Shown: in pieces, positions 34,312 through 45,824 of the stretch | Numbering within the stretch: the stretch's first letter is position 1 | Layout of the letters: every line of letters begins with the position of its first letter | DNA from: Tethya wilhelma | Lineage: Eukaryota; Porifera; Demospongiae; Tethyida; Tethyidae | NCBI GenBank assembly: GCA_964030475.1 | Contig: CAXIPT010000006.1 | Span: 625,921-689,920 of the forward strand | Length of the DNA stretch: 64,000 nt | Direction: 5' to 3' | Made by a program: the position numbers and the translations under genes | Notes under the pieces: model-generated | What the model saw: only the letters and a program-made list of their open reading frames with translations | Told to the model about the DNA's origin: nothing | Databases searched by the model: none

Positions 34312-34940
34312 AAGTTAGTAACTCTCACTAGATCGATACTAAATTAATATGACTGACACTCACCTACACTGTAACCTACAGGTACAGTTTTCTTCATCAT
34401 TGGCTCAGTTGTTCTAGTTCCTGCAAAGAGACATAAAGCAAACCACAATGCAACATCAAATTCATTACATGCATGGTTCAAACTGACCACTAGATGTCCC
34501 ATGCATATGCAGCCTGCAAATGCATGGTCAGGCATTAGTGCAAACACTGTGTCAGAGAGTCGGTTATGCAAGTCAATATAGTTGCCCTAGCTTGTTGACC
34601 ATTGCTCCAATATGATGCTAGCTAGCTTTATATACCTGTGCAGATCTCACTTAAAGATCTCTGATCCCAGGATGGCTCGGTCCACACGTTGGCATAGGCG
34701 AAGCATGCATATGCATGAGCCACTCCCATAATTTCCGTGTTCACACGTGATTGCCAAAATAGATCATGCATTTCCCTGGATCATCATCTGCATCTGGAGT
34801 GTGGTTGCTGAGTCTGCCGCTATTCAGACTCATAGTGATGAGCCTGAGGCATTCGAAGACAGGATTAGCGTGTTACTGTAAGTACTAGCTTAGTAGCTAC
34901 TGTGTTCTACGGACATATAGTATAAGTCTGACCAGAAATT

Positions 34941-37212
34941 ATGGCCAACCCCCTCACTTTCAATCAAAACGTTGATGAACGTTCCCCTCTTCTCGGCAGA
35001 GCTGATCAGGATTCCGACAGGACTGATGTTTATTCGTATCAACAAGGCTCTGGTCTTCACGGTGACATCACAGCCGAAAAAGAATCAACAAAGAATGCCA
35101 CTACTTCACTAGTGGCTGGAGTGAGTTCAGTGCCTCAGGGTGGATCTCTGCTGACATTTCCAACATCAACACCCGTTACCAGTATTAACAGTGATTCAGA
35201 AATGGCGTTAGGAGTACGGCCACCAGGGCATGGAGTGATGGAAACTGGGCATATTCAACAGGAAACAAACTCAGCACCGGCAAGTAATACTGTTTATGAT
35301 TCCACTGGAGACAGAGATATTGGTAATGGTACGTACACTGTATATACTTTTCTGTTTTTGTCGGTACATTATGTATGCTATCATCTGGGATCAAAACAAT
35401 ATACCATAACCATAGATATTTATAGATGTAGGTCATGTAGTCTATAATATCTATGCCGTAACCCTTTTTTCTCTTTAATGTCAACTTGAAGATCTGTTGT
35501 GAACCGTAATAACAAGGCAACATAGGCATAGGCTATAGCTCTTCCCAACATGTATCAATTAAAACCATTTCCTTTAATTGGGAAGAGTTCTGTTGTTATA
35601 AGCCAAGACAAACCTGTACACAATTTTCAGTTTTTAATGTGTGTATTCAGCATGTCATTTGTTTATTGTTTGTGTGTGTTTTTTAGATGCGGTTGTACCC
35701 CTTGAAGATGAAGGAGCAACTGGTGAAGGAGAGGTAGTTCTTCCCAGTGGAAACACAGCCACCACTGCACGAACAGTAGTACTAGTTCATAACCAAACAG
35801 GTAAATACTCATACATGTACTGTAGTTATTTCAGAGCTATATCACAGCCGGGGAAACGGATCCGGCATGCCCCCAGCCTAACCACTTCATTTTAGCTCCC
35901 ACTGGCACTGTATATGTATGTTTGGTTATGAGCTGATGTCCGATGAACGTACTTGTGGTGGGGGATGTGTGTCCACTAGGTACATTGACACCGGCTCAAA
36001 ATGGAACTGGCCAATAAAATTAATACTCATACATGATTCAGAGCTACTCTCAGTAGCTATACATGCATGCTTATAACTTTACAAGTCACATATAGTAGGT
36101 ACTACTACATTCTCTGGTTCTTAATTTCCCCATGAACATTTCAGTTCTACTATGAGTTTATCATGCACATTCAGACTCTACATGTGCTTTAAATTATCAT
36201 GCACCATTTGATAATGTTCAGTTATTATGTCATTGCTTCTACTTGTACAGATCGGCAACAAACTCACATGCAACCATCTTATGTTAAAAAATATAAGAAA
36301 CCTATTCTCTGTACATTGTTTGGTGTGCTCTCTGTGCTGGTAGTCACAGCAACCACCATTCTTCCACTGATGCTCACAGATTCTTGCAAACCCCTCAACG
36401 TAACTATCTCCGTCTTTACCAATGACACAATTCTTGCTCTAAATTCAAGTGAGACCGAATTTTGCGGTCAACGTCCGACCATTTTCCTCCCAGATTACAA
36501 AACAGATCAGCAACACGTTCATATCTATGAATCTGATTGTAACGGACTAAAATTACACCCGGCCAATTTCACTTATCCTCTTCAAACTCGTGAAGACAGA
36601 ACTAAACCTTTTACTCTTCTTGATGGCCAATACATGACACAAGGAGCACACGTAATTGTAAATGGAAACATATCAGTCAGCAGTAAAGTAGGAAGTGAGA
36701 TTTTTATATGTACTTTTGATGACAGAGATTTTTACAATAAATATTTTTATGCCAACCCCCATTGGAAGAATGCCACTACATCTGATTCAGCTCTTCAGTG
36801 CTTTCACCAAATGGTCATCAATGAAACTATTCCCTTCAAGTACAAAGTACAATTCAACCAAACGAGTTATTATTACATTGGAATTGCCGGGTCAAGCCTA
36901 ATCGATCTTGTCCACTGGACATACAAAGGCTGGACCAACGTTTTGGATCATAATGATTACAAAGACTCTGAACTTGACTGTACCGATTCTAAAAAATGCA
37001 CACCTTCTAAGGCTTGTGTAGTAGCCTATGCTGAACCACCAGCTAATGGCAGATATAGCTTCTCTTCTGTGAGAACTGTGACAAAGAAGGCCGTGCTCAC
37101 GACAAGAAACATTGCATCGATTGCTTTGGGGTGTGTAGCTCTTGTGGTTGTTATTACAATTTTGTTTTGTGGTTGTCTGTACTGCTATCGTCTTCACAAA
37201 AAAAACTTGTGA
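34941..37212 (+). CDS. Two-pass membrane glycoprotein family, member 2
   Basis: Exons 34941-35328, 35687-35800 and 36251-37212 (all joins phase 1) give 487 aa. The longest cytosolic N-terminus of the family starts MANPLTFNQNVDERSPLLGR, with an acidic dileucine (DERSPLL) and a Tyr-rich VYSYQQG. First span LFGVLSVLVVTATTILPLML; ectodomain with FCGQRP, HVHIYESDC, FICTFDD and KACVVAYAEP plus many NxS/T sequons; second span IASIALGCVALVVVITILF; tail CYRLHKKNL. It heads a tandem array of four intact genes and one fragment on the same strand. Likely a surface or endolysosomal receptor-like protein (inference). Confidence 0.82.
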
Positions 37213-37543
37213 ATTATTGTATAAAATAATAAGTACATGCGCTGTTTGGGTGTGTCATAATGTATGGCTATCATTGAAGTCTGACATTGTCGAGTATTAT
37301 CTATAATTTATGCATTATCTGCAATGAAATTCATTACTATAATTATTGTCATTGTGACATCACTTCAGTGCATTCCATCCTTGCTTACAAGCTTAAGTAG
37401 ATTCATTGATCATGAGAACTGATGGGTTACTCTATGGTTATTCCCACGTAGCCCTTAGGAGGGGTGTACAGGTCAGGTGTTTCACATATGATTTTTTTTG
37501 GCTTCATATAGTGTATATAGCTATATAGTTCCATGAATCTGAA

Positions 37544-38760
37544 ATGGCTGAAGAAGCTGGAGAAGGGGATCCAATAATACAGGTACAGGTTGAAGATTTA
37601 AACAACAATGCTCCAATCCGAGGTAATTCATAATAAGCTATAATAGTAATGATTCAGTCAAGTTTTTTCTGCTGTCAATCCCTGGTTCTAATTTTCTAGA
37701 TAAAATAAATAATATTATATTATCATGTTGATTGAATCCTCGTTTTTATTATTGCAATCCAGTACTTTTAGGAATCCTTTGTCATCGATTACGGAACAAA
37801 ACTATACAATACTTGATCCCTATTTTAATCGCACTCTTTATAGCAGTGCTAGTTGTAGCAACAGTTATCGTTACTCCGGTGATACTCTCTGAATCCCACT
37901 GCTCTAATTCTACCACAAGAGCCTATACCTACACCAATGACACGACAATAGTCACTGGTCCAGGAACAAGTTTTGAAAATAAACTTTGTGGGAATCAACG
38001 TCTAACTATCTCAGTGCCCAAAACAAGCCAAAATATCCATATTTATGAAATTGATTTTGAATTATTCATTGTCTATTCACGGTCTCAAAAAGAACTAAAC
38101 GAGGCTTCTGGTAAAACTGAAGTGTCTACACCACTGATTTTCTTTAAAGAGTATATGTTTAAAAACTCAAGATTGAAACTAAATCTTACTGTGTCATTTG
38201 ACGTGATTGCTGCAGATCACGGCCAAATTTATCTCTGTGTTATTGATAGTGTTGAAAACCACGATAAATTATTATCAACACACTGGCAGGATTATGTTAC
38301 TACACATGAAGACTGTACAAATAAGACTATTCAAATCCAAGACGACTCATACAAAATAAAAAACAAAACATTTACAGCCAACAAAACTGGCTATCTAATG
38401 ATTGGTATTGCAGCAACAACACAACTTGACTCGGTTGAGTGGAGTTATAATGGCAAAACTCAAACACTAAATCATGAAAATCTCGAAGAGTCTGAGCTGA
38501 AACAACCAAGCTGTAACTCAACTACCTGTGCTTACAGTCCAAAGTTGACTAATTCATACATCATAGCATATGCCGAACCTTCATCCACTGGGAGTATGTT
38601 CTCTGTCATAGATGTAAATGCCCATGAACCAGAAAAGACAAAGCCAACAATAAACGAAAGTGCAGCAATTGCTGTAGGATGTATAGCAACTATTGCAGAT
38701 GTGGTCATTGGTACTAACATAATAGTAATTTATTGTCTACATAGAAGAAGAGGGCAATAA
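37544..38760 (+). CDS. Two-pass membrane glycoprotein family, member 3
   Basis: Exons 37544-37622 and 37763-38760 (phase 1) give 358 aa. The short N-terminus MAEEAGEGDPIIQVQVEDLN carries the dileucine-like EGDPII. First span LIALFIAVLVVATVIVTPVI; ectodomain with LCGNQR, NIHIYEIDFELF, IYLCVIDS and YIIAYAEP; second span AIAVGCIATIADVVIGTNII; tail HRRRGQ. The Cys usually found in HIY..(T/S)DC is replaced by Phe here, which should remove one disulphide. A short acidic interruption (AD) sits in the second span. Confidence 0.8.
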
Positions 38761-39298
38761 AATTAATGATGCATGTCTTTGACTGACTGTTATTGTATTA
38801 TTTTAAATTTGTTTGTATGATGCTATAATTTTCCCCATGAATCCATGATAATTATTTATGCTTATTATTTAACTATAATTCTTGTGCCAAGATAAAAGTT
38901 GTACTGTGATTGCTGATTGGTACAGTGTTATAATTATGCATGCTGACGTTTAAGCTTAATTGCCCATAATAATACATGTAGGGTCAATAACCGATATACA
39001 TTATTACCTATCTTCATTATAATTCTTGATTTGTGGTTAAGCTTAAAATACTGATAACTCAATATCTATTCTTTTCTTCTTTGGAGTAAGCATACTTGTT
39101 TGGTCACTGACAATAATCAAACAATACGAACAAGTGGACATAATTATACTGTTTAACAATGAAATCAATTGAGGTACTCTTGAACACCAAATATTACCAA
39201 TATTACACGCTAAGTCTTAAAGACATGTATAAAAGTGATTGTTATCATTGTTTTATTAAACAATAAACTCCATGAGTGTTTGTGAGTTATATATTGTA

Positions 39299-39362
39299 CC
39301 ATTACTGTTTTCTGATGAAGAAGTTCATTATACAAACTCCGCAATTGTTAATGGTATTATAG
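39299..39362 (+). repeat. 3'-flank repeat unit of the glycoprotein array
   Basis: This segment, with its surroundings (about 39200-39490), is repeated at about 43700-43975, including the open stretch LSDEEVHYTNSAIVNG (second copy LSDEEIHYTNSAIVNS). It marks a segmental duplication; a coding role as an alternative tail exon is possible but unproven. Confidence 0.35.
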
Positions 39363-39416
39363 TAAAACACATAATTAGAACACATATTATGCGTACAGAT
39401 TATTTTGCTTACACAC

Positions 39417-39451
39417 TCACGCACACACACACACACAAGACACACATGCAT

Positions 39452-39488
<37 letters not shown>
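39417..39488. repeat. (CA)n microsatellite
   Basis: CA run with a short interruption (AAGACACACATGCATGT). A corresponding run is at 43919-43962 in the duplicated flank. Confidence 0.9.
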
Positions 39489-39489
<1 letters not shown>

Positions 39490-39519
39490 TATAGTTGTAT
39501 TACTTAACTTCAAGTGTAT

Positions 39520-39816
39520 GGACAGCATGAGGAAACGTTTTGGATCACAACAATTACAAAGATTCCGAACTTGACTCCAACTGCACCAATTCTAAAGGAT
39601 GCACACCTTCTAAGGCTTGTGTGGTACGTAGCCTATGCTGAATCACCAACTAATGGCAGACATAGCTTCACTCCTTTGAGAGCTGTGACAAAGAAGGCCA
39701 TATTCACGACAAGAAGTATTGTATCAATTGTTTTAGGGTGTGTGGCTTTTGTGGTTGTTGTCACTGTGATTTTGTTTTGTGGAGTACTAAGGTGTTATCG
39801 TCTTCAAAATAATTAA
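39520..39816 (+). pseudogene. 3' fragment of a two-pass glycoprotein gene
   Basis: It starts inside the ectodomain (a DHNNYKDSEL-like segment) and is frameshifted. It then matches the end of member 2: CTPSKACVV, AYAESPTNGRHSF, a span (IVSIVLGCVAFVVVVTVILF) and CYRLQNN. The first span, the start exon and most of the ectodomain are absent, and an extra base or codon follows KACVV. It is a truncated duplicate of the member 2 type. Confidence 0.75.
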
Positions 39817-39848
39817 TGCTATGCCGTGTAGTAACATTTGTATAGAGG

Positions 39849-39849
<1 letters not shown>

Positions 39850-39924
<75 letters not shown>
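39850..39924. repeat. (GT)n microsatellite
   Basis: A pure GT run of about 75 bases just after the glycoprotein fragment. Confidence 0.95.
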
Positions 39925-39927
<3 letters not shown>

Positions 39928-40320
39928 CCTTTTTAACTGTGTTTTTTTTGTTTTTTTATTTTTTTTTACTTTTGTGAGGGCTAATAGAAGGCTATGTAAT
40001 GTGCGAATAATATTATGGTCATGACAATGCTATATTACGTATAGTATAATATTTATTAAGATTAATTATTAAGTCCACCAATATAATGAATACTGAATAA
40101 TAATCATGCATTGTCATAATACGTGGAAATAATTATTATGCTGTATACAGATTCATTAGACTAATTAAGTGTTGACATCAGTAACCTACAACGGGTTATT
40201 CCCGTGGAGACTCCCTACCTAAGGGGGTGTGTCACCATGAATTTCTTTACTCCAAAGAACAACGTATGGTGTAGTTCAGCTAGATATTGCATTCTTATTA
40301 GCTAGTAGAACCTGTCTGAA

Positions 40321-41548
40321 ATGGCAGAAGGCGACCCACTGATATTTGCAGCTGCAGAAGGTGGACATGAATGCCAAGGTAACGTATAGTCATTCTGTCA
40401 ATAATAATAATAATTATTGAATAACACTGGCCTATAATAGTACTTTCAAGTTTGGCTGAATAATGCATAACAAATAGCTGCAAGAAGACTTTACATTGAA
40501 ATTGGTCTTTCCATAACTTTGGTGTAATCCAGGAAAACTCAAACAAAAGAAGTGTTGGATCCCCATGTTACTCACATTCATAGCTGTAGGCATTGTACTT
40601 CTCATAGCAGCCATCATCATTCCAGTTGTGATCACTGAGTCAGAAGAGTGCACAAGTGAAAATACAACCTATGTATATACTAATGATACAATTATAGTCA
40701 CTGAGACAAACACTGGTGATAAATTTTGTGGAGAACAGATTCCAAGCATCTTAGTGCCCAGGAAGAGTGAACTAACCCAGACATCCCACATCTATGAAAC
40801 TGATTGTGCCTCACTGAAGTGGTCGCCAAAACTGCTTGACCTAAATTCTCGTAAAATTGAACCAAATGTGACTGTACCGCTGACTCTTCTTAGGGAATAC
40901 ATGTACAATGGTACTAATGTGACTTTGAAGTTAAATGTGACTGTTCATGGACAAGTTACAAGTGAAACTGTCATCTATCTTTGTGCATTTGATGATGTCG
41001 GACACTACCAAAAGTTTGATTCTCAATGGTGGCCATATGCTAGATCAAAAGCCATATACTGTTTAAATTTGTCCATAAATATCGATAGTCAGTCATTCTC
41101 ACTACAGCGTACCCTAACGACCAACAAAACAGGCTATCTGTTGATTGCCATTGCATCAACCCATCAAATCAACTTGGTCCAGTGGACATACAATGGCACA
41201 ACACTAGCTCTAAATCATGACAATTTAGGTGTAGAATTGGAGCCAAAATGTGATCCCTCACATTCCGATCATGATGAGTGTACGTGTAGTCCTAAAGAGA
41301 TGAACTCGTGCATTGTAGCATTTGCAGAGCCTCCTTCACCATCATCTGGGAAGTTTATCCCTAAGTTCTCATTTTTACATGTCGTATACAAGCCAAAGAA
41401 GCTAGGGCTTACTGCAGAAAGCATTAAGTGGTCCATTATAGCCGGATGTGTGACTGCAGTGCTCATAGCTATGATTATCTTAATGGGTGTTGGATGTTGC
41501 TGTTGTAAAAGAAAGCAGAGGCAAGGGCCTAAGGATCGTAAGGGTTAA
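40321..41548 (+). CDS. Two-pass membrane glycoprotein family, member 4
   Basis: Exons 40321-40378 and 40533-41548 (phase 1) give 357 aa. N-terminus MAEGDPLIFAAAEGGHECQ with EGDPLI as the dileucine-type motif. First span LLTFIAVGIVLLIAAIIIPV; ectodomain with FCGEQI, SHIYETDCASLKW, IYLCAFDD, NKTGYLLIAIAST, VQWTYNGTT and NSCIVAFAEP; second span IIAGCVTAVLIAMIILMGVG; then CCCCKRKQRQ, a likely palmitoylation-type Cys cluster before a basic tail. Many N-glycosylation sequons. Confidence 0.82.
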
Positions 41549-41860
41549 TTGTGACTGAACAACTAAACAATCATGTAGTCCACGATCCATGAGCCACCAG
41601 ACAAGCCATTCTAGTGATTTCACCATGCATGGTATATTGCTGGTGTGAACTTGCATAGTGCTATCAGTGATAACTTCACATACATATAGTTACATACTTT
41701 CGTTAAAGTACAAAGTTAATTTACTCACGCATGATCTGCGCATGCTCATGCACGATATGCAATCCCGCAAAGGAAAACGCCCACCTCAGGTGCACACATA
41801 CGTATTGTTACTGATTCTGTCATACTTTAATACTAGTCACTATCTAGCTGCACACGCATC

Positions 41861-43345
41861 ATGGCTGATGAGACAGAAAGGCTACTTTTTGATGCAAGTG
41901 CACAAGGAGATTCGCCCATAGTCACATTTAGAGCTGAACAAGAGTCAAAACATAACAACAGTGCATTCTACGCTGGAAATTCAAGATCATTCATCGACTG
42001 TCACAATTCTAGTCACCATAATGGAGTAGTAGTATCAGGTGAATTCAAGATACGAGAACAGATCATCTATATGGACAAGTTTCGGCAAGTAGCAAACCTA
42101 ATGCTGGTCCAAGAAGAGGATCAAATGCACTTCACCAACCTAACTATGGCACTGCTACACAAGACTCGGAACAACGAAGAGGTAAGAAGGTTGCTAAGGT
42201 TCAAAGAACTAACAAAATTAATACCAAATAGCTATGCAAGTATGGAGCTATCATACTGAAATAATTTGTATGACTATTTATTTATTATTCAGGCAATTTG
42301 TCCATACCACAAGAAACTGAAACAAATACTGATAATTATTATTATTGTAAGATACGGTAAGAAATGCTGGAAATCTACCATATTCAAGACAATAGCTGCA
42401 CTGATTACTGTATGCTTTGTGGTAGTTCTGTTAGGTGCAGCCATCATCATCCTACAAATGGTGGTCACAGATTGCAAAGTTGCAGGAACTAACCTGACAA
42501 CTTCTCTCTTAACCAACGACACAGTACTAGTGAATATTATGGTAAACACTAGTGAGCATTTCTGTCAAGAACAGCATCCCACAATCCACATCCCTAGGAC
42601 TAGCCAAGCAATTCATATCTATGCAACTGACTGTGAATCACTAAAGTGGTCTGAAAAGAGTCTTAGTGCTCTTAGTCAACCGGAAAATAAAACAAATGTC
42701 TCGAAACTGATGCTATTCAGAAAGTACTTGGCTAATGGTTCGAATGTGTCACTTAATATTAATGTGACACGTCTTCCAAAAGTTAAGACTGAAGTGTATC
42801 TTTGTGTCTTTGATGACCTTGCGAACTACAATAAGTTTAATTCAAGTACACGGCATACTTATGCGGTAAATTGTATGACCAAAACATTGAATGCATGGAA
42901 CCAGACTGCATCACTCAATTTGACCATTGTAACCAACAAAATAAGCTACTACATATTTGGTATTGTAGCGACCAAACAACTGGACTTTATTGAGTGGGCG
43001 TACAATGGAACAACACGAATTTTGAATCACAAAGACTACAACAGTTCAGAGCTGCTAAATTGTCCAGCTTTGACATCTACATATATTATATCGGACAGAG
43101 AATGCACATGTATACCTATGAAGAAATGCACCCTAGCATATGCCAAACCTGTGAGCTTAACTAACTTTTCCACACTGACAGCTGTGTACAATGAGTCGAA
43201 AAGCGAATCAGCACTCAAATCACTAACCATTTCTGGTGATAGTGTAATTGTAATACTTGTGGTTGTGATAGTAGTACTAATTATTAGTGTCCTGTTGCAT
43301 GTGTGTTGTTATAGAATACGAAAGTCAACAAATTATGTAGCTTGA
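41861..43345 (+). CDS. Two-pass membrane glycoprotein family, member 5
   Basis: Exons 41861-42181 and 42293-43345 (phase 0) give 457 aa. N-terminus MADETERLLFDASAQGD carries a textbook acidic dileucine (ETERLL). First span IAALITVCFVVVLLGAAIII; ectodomain with FCQEQHP, AIHIYATDCESLKW, VYLCVFDD, FIEWAYNGTT and KKCTLAYAKP; second span VIVILVVVIVVLIISVLLHV; tail CCYRIRKSTNYVA. The first exon is much longer than in members 3 and 4. An alternative donor inside it (CAG|GTGAATTC, near 42032) could give a shorter N-terminus; the chosen GAG|GTAAGA donor is stronger and keeps phase. Confidence 0.8.
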
Positions 43346-43917
43346 ATAAGCCTGATTTGACATTATACTGCTTGAAATTTTTTATTCTTTTCAGTCAATT
43401 TTCTGAGAAATAATAATATTATGACTTCTAAAAATATAGCTATTCCTTAATTTTCGCTTATACCAATTATATACCAATAATAATTTTTTCTATGTTTGCA
43501 CTATATAGTAAGTTTTCAAGTTCTTGTTTGGTCAAATTGACACAACAATCCAAGCTGTGTGGACAATGGACATCCATATAATATTATAACTACAGACCTA
43601 CAGCAGTACTGTTGGGCCGAATCAGCATTAAAGTTGAACAATGAAATTAATAGAACTATATAGATGCTTATGAAGACAAAAGAAACAAAAATTGCTTACT
43701 CATGTATATAAAAGTGATTGTTTTCATTGTTTTGTCCAACAATAAATTTCTCAGTATTAATAATTTTGTGAGCTATTGTATAATATTATATATACTGCAG
43801 CTGTTACTGCTTTCCGATGAAGAAATTCATTATACAAACTCTGCAATTGTTAATAGTATTGTAAGGGATTGTTATAGAGCACAAACATGTATCTCTAACA
43901 AAACTAATTTTATAAAG

Positions 43918-43918
<1 letters not shown>

Positions 43919-43962
<44 letters not shown>
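43919..43962. repeat. (CA)n microsatellite
   Basis: CA run just before the 3' end of member A. Its counterpart starts the inserted block at 47384. Confidence 0.9.
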
Positions 43963-43979
43963 ACTGATTCAGAACTTAC

Positions 43980-44647
43980 TTGACTTTGCCTTGTTTGTTT
44001 GGATCAATCATATTTTGCTTTATAGCAGTACTGACTCCTTTCACCATTGTATTATTAGCAGGTGCCCCTCCAGGGGGAGGGTTGTTTACATAGATCTCAA
44101 CCAGTATACTCGGCATGAAATCTGCAATGCCATGCATGCACAAAAACAATGAAGAATTCAATCTCGCACTAAGAACATCTTTGTACTATTAGAACTTGAC
44201 TTATACATAAGTAAGTAGCTTTTATTACTTCAAATGTGAAAGACACAGAGGTTTTTTGACTTATATATAAGTGTATAAAGGGTGATTTAGCACTATGTGA
44301 AATTTGATATTAATTTAATTGTGCTTGACATTATTTTGAAATCAATTGATAAAATTATGGTCAAGTTTTTAGCGAGAAAAAAAGCTCAAGTGAATGTGAA
44401 TGGAGGTTTCAGCTTAATCTTTATGGTACTGATAGATATGATCAAAGTGTTTCGGTCTAATTATTATTATGCTTAATGTTTACATAAACATTCTTTTGAC
44501 AAACATTATAGTTATTGAAAAAACTGTTTCTGTCTTATTTTCACTATAATTAAGCCTTGTACACTCACTCAGCCTACACAACACACTTATAGATTAGTAA
44601 ACCAGGCCTTCTTCACTAGCATTGAGCACCTGGTTTACGAGGCTCAC

Positions 44648-44688
<41 letters not shown>

Positions 44689-45414
44689 AGCCTTGTTTCC
44701 AGGCTATAACTTATAGCTATAGGTAGATGGGTAGCCAGGGAACGAGGCTACACAACACATTTGCTATTTTAAATCACCTCCATTGGTGGTGACTGTCTTG
44801 CAGTAGTACTGCTCAGCTCCCATTAGGTTCACTGACGATGGCTGACTACTGTCAGTTTGATCAGAGGGTGCTTGTGTCTCTGACAGTCTTGCACCAAGGG
44901 TGGTCTCATAGTCATTACAAATCTCAGCCTATGGAGAGTTGTATGTGGTTTAATGAATACGATCAATGCATGCTGCAACAAGCATAGTTTAATTGTATAG
45001 TATGGCTTAGGATTAAACAGATAGTAAATACTAAATATGCAATAATACTCACTATCCATTGATCGTAAAACAAAAGGTTTAATAGTAAAAATGGTCATTC
45101 ATTGTCACTGTTAGCCTATAATGCTCTTTTGCTCTTTGTGGGTTTGAAAACACAAAAGTATATAGTAACACCACTGATCTTTTATTTGACCATGATATAC
45201 TATACTAGTACATACATAGCTTTATCAGTACGTCACAGTACGTGTATTGAAGCACTTGCTCAGCTGGGCTAGCTTGACCTCACACTCTTACCCCGTGAAT
45301 AGCTTTCAGGACTTTGTCGAGGTCATCAGGCTGTATGGGTTTCCCTAGCACGTCTTCTCCAGGGTACTGTACTCTCACAAACATCTCCTTCTTGCCACTG
45401 CTTGTATTCGTCAT
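43980..45414 (-). CDS. Uncharacterised three-exon protein family, member A (3' end missing)
   Basis: Exons 45414-45292 (ATG; MTNTSSGKKEMFVRVQYPGE), 44928-44778 (YETTLGARLSETQAPSDQ, MGAEQYYCKT) and 44121-43980 (PSILVEIYVNNPPPGGAP), with phases 0, 1 and 2. About 138 residues seen; another exon must follow in phase 2 but is not visible. No signal peptide or membrane span. It is repeated almost exactly at 47443-48826 and related to member B at 14919-16577. The motif VRVQYP in exon 1 and EQYYCKT in exon 2 are the most conserved points. Function unknown. Confidence 0.7.
44648..44752. repeat. (CA)n plus TAGCC-family foldback in an intron
   Basis: A CA run at 44648-44686, then a foldback at 44687-44752 with arms TAGCCTTGTTTCCAGGCT and AGCCAGGGAACGAGGCTA. 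Its counterpart is at about 48045-48170. Confidence 0.65.
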
Positions 45415-45824
45415 GGTTGGAACTTTCTCACTGGACAACCAGGACCACCACACACCATGACATGATCCACTCAGTGCAGAAAGGATGCTGTGGTGCACAT
45501 AGCCCCACCCACATGCGCACGTAATTCTGTGACTAGCGGGTTAATAATTTTGTTACGCAGGGAACCGAGATTGGACTGGCTAAAATAGCGAAACTAGATT
45601 GGAGGTTTGGAACCAGAGCTCTGGATTGGAACTGCATGGGGTTGAGCAAAATTACCACAACTATTCATCACTGTGAATAATAGTACAATTAATATTCAGC
45701 ACATAAATGTTTTATTTGATACTACTGACTGCAAGCTCATGATCAGTTCTAATTTTACTATAAAGACTACACTGTTCATTTGCCTATAGACTGTTCGTTA
45801 CTGTCTTATTCAGTGCTGTGGAGT
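45415..45824. other. Promoter of member A and 3' flank of the PAE-like gene
   Basis: No coding signal. It is repeated with small differences at 48827-49227. Confidence 0.4.

Noticed and set aside
42266..42292. Start codon MYDYLFIIQ for glycoprotein member 5
   Set aside because: It is intron sequence; the acceptor TTATTATTCAG at 42292 joins in phase to the exon that starts at 41861 with MADETERLL.
44829..45098. Open frames over exon 2 of member A read in other phases
   Set aside because: They run through splice sites, and the phase 0-1 reading is the one conserved in all three copies.
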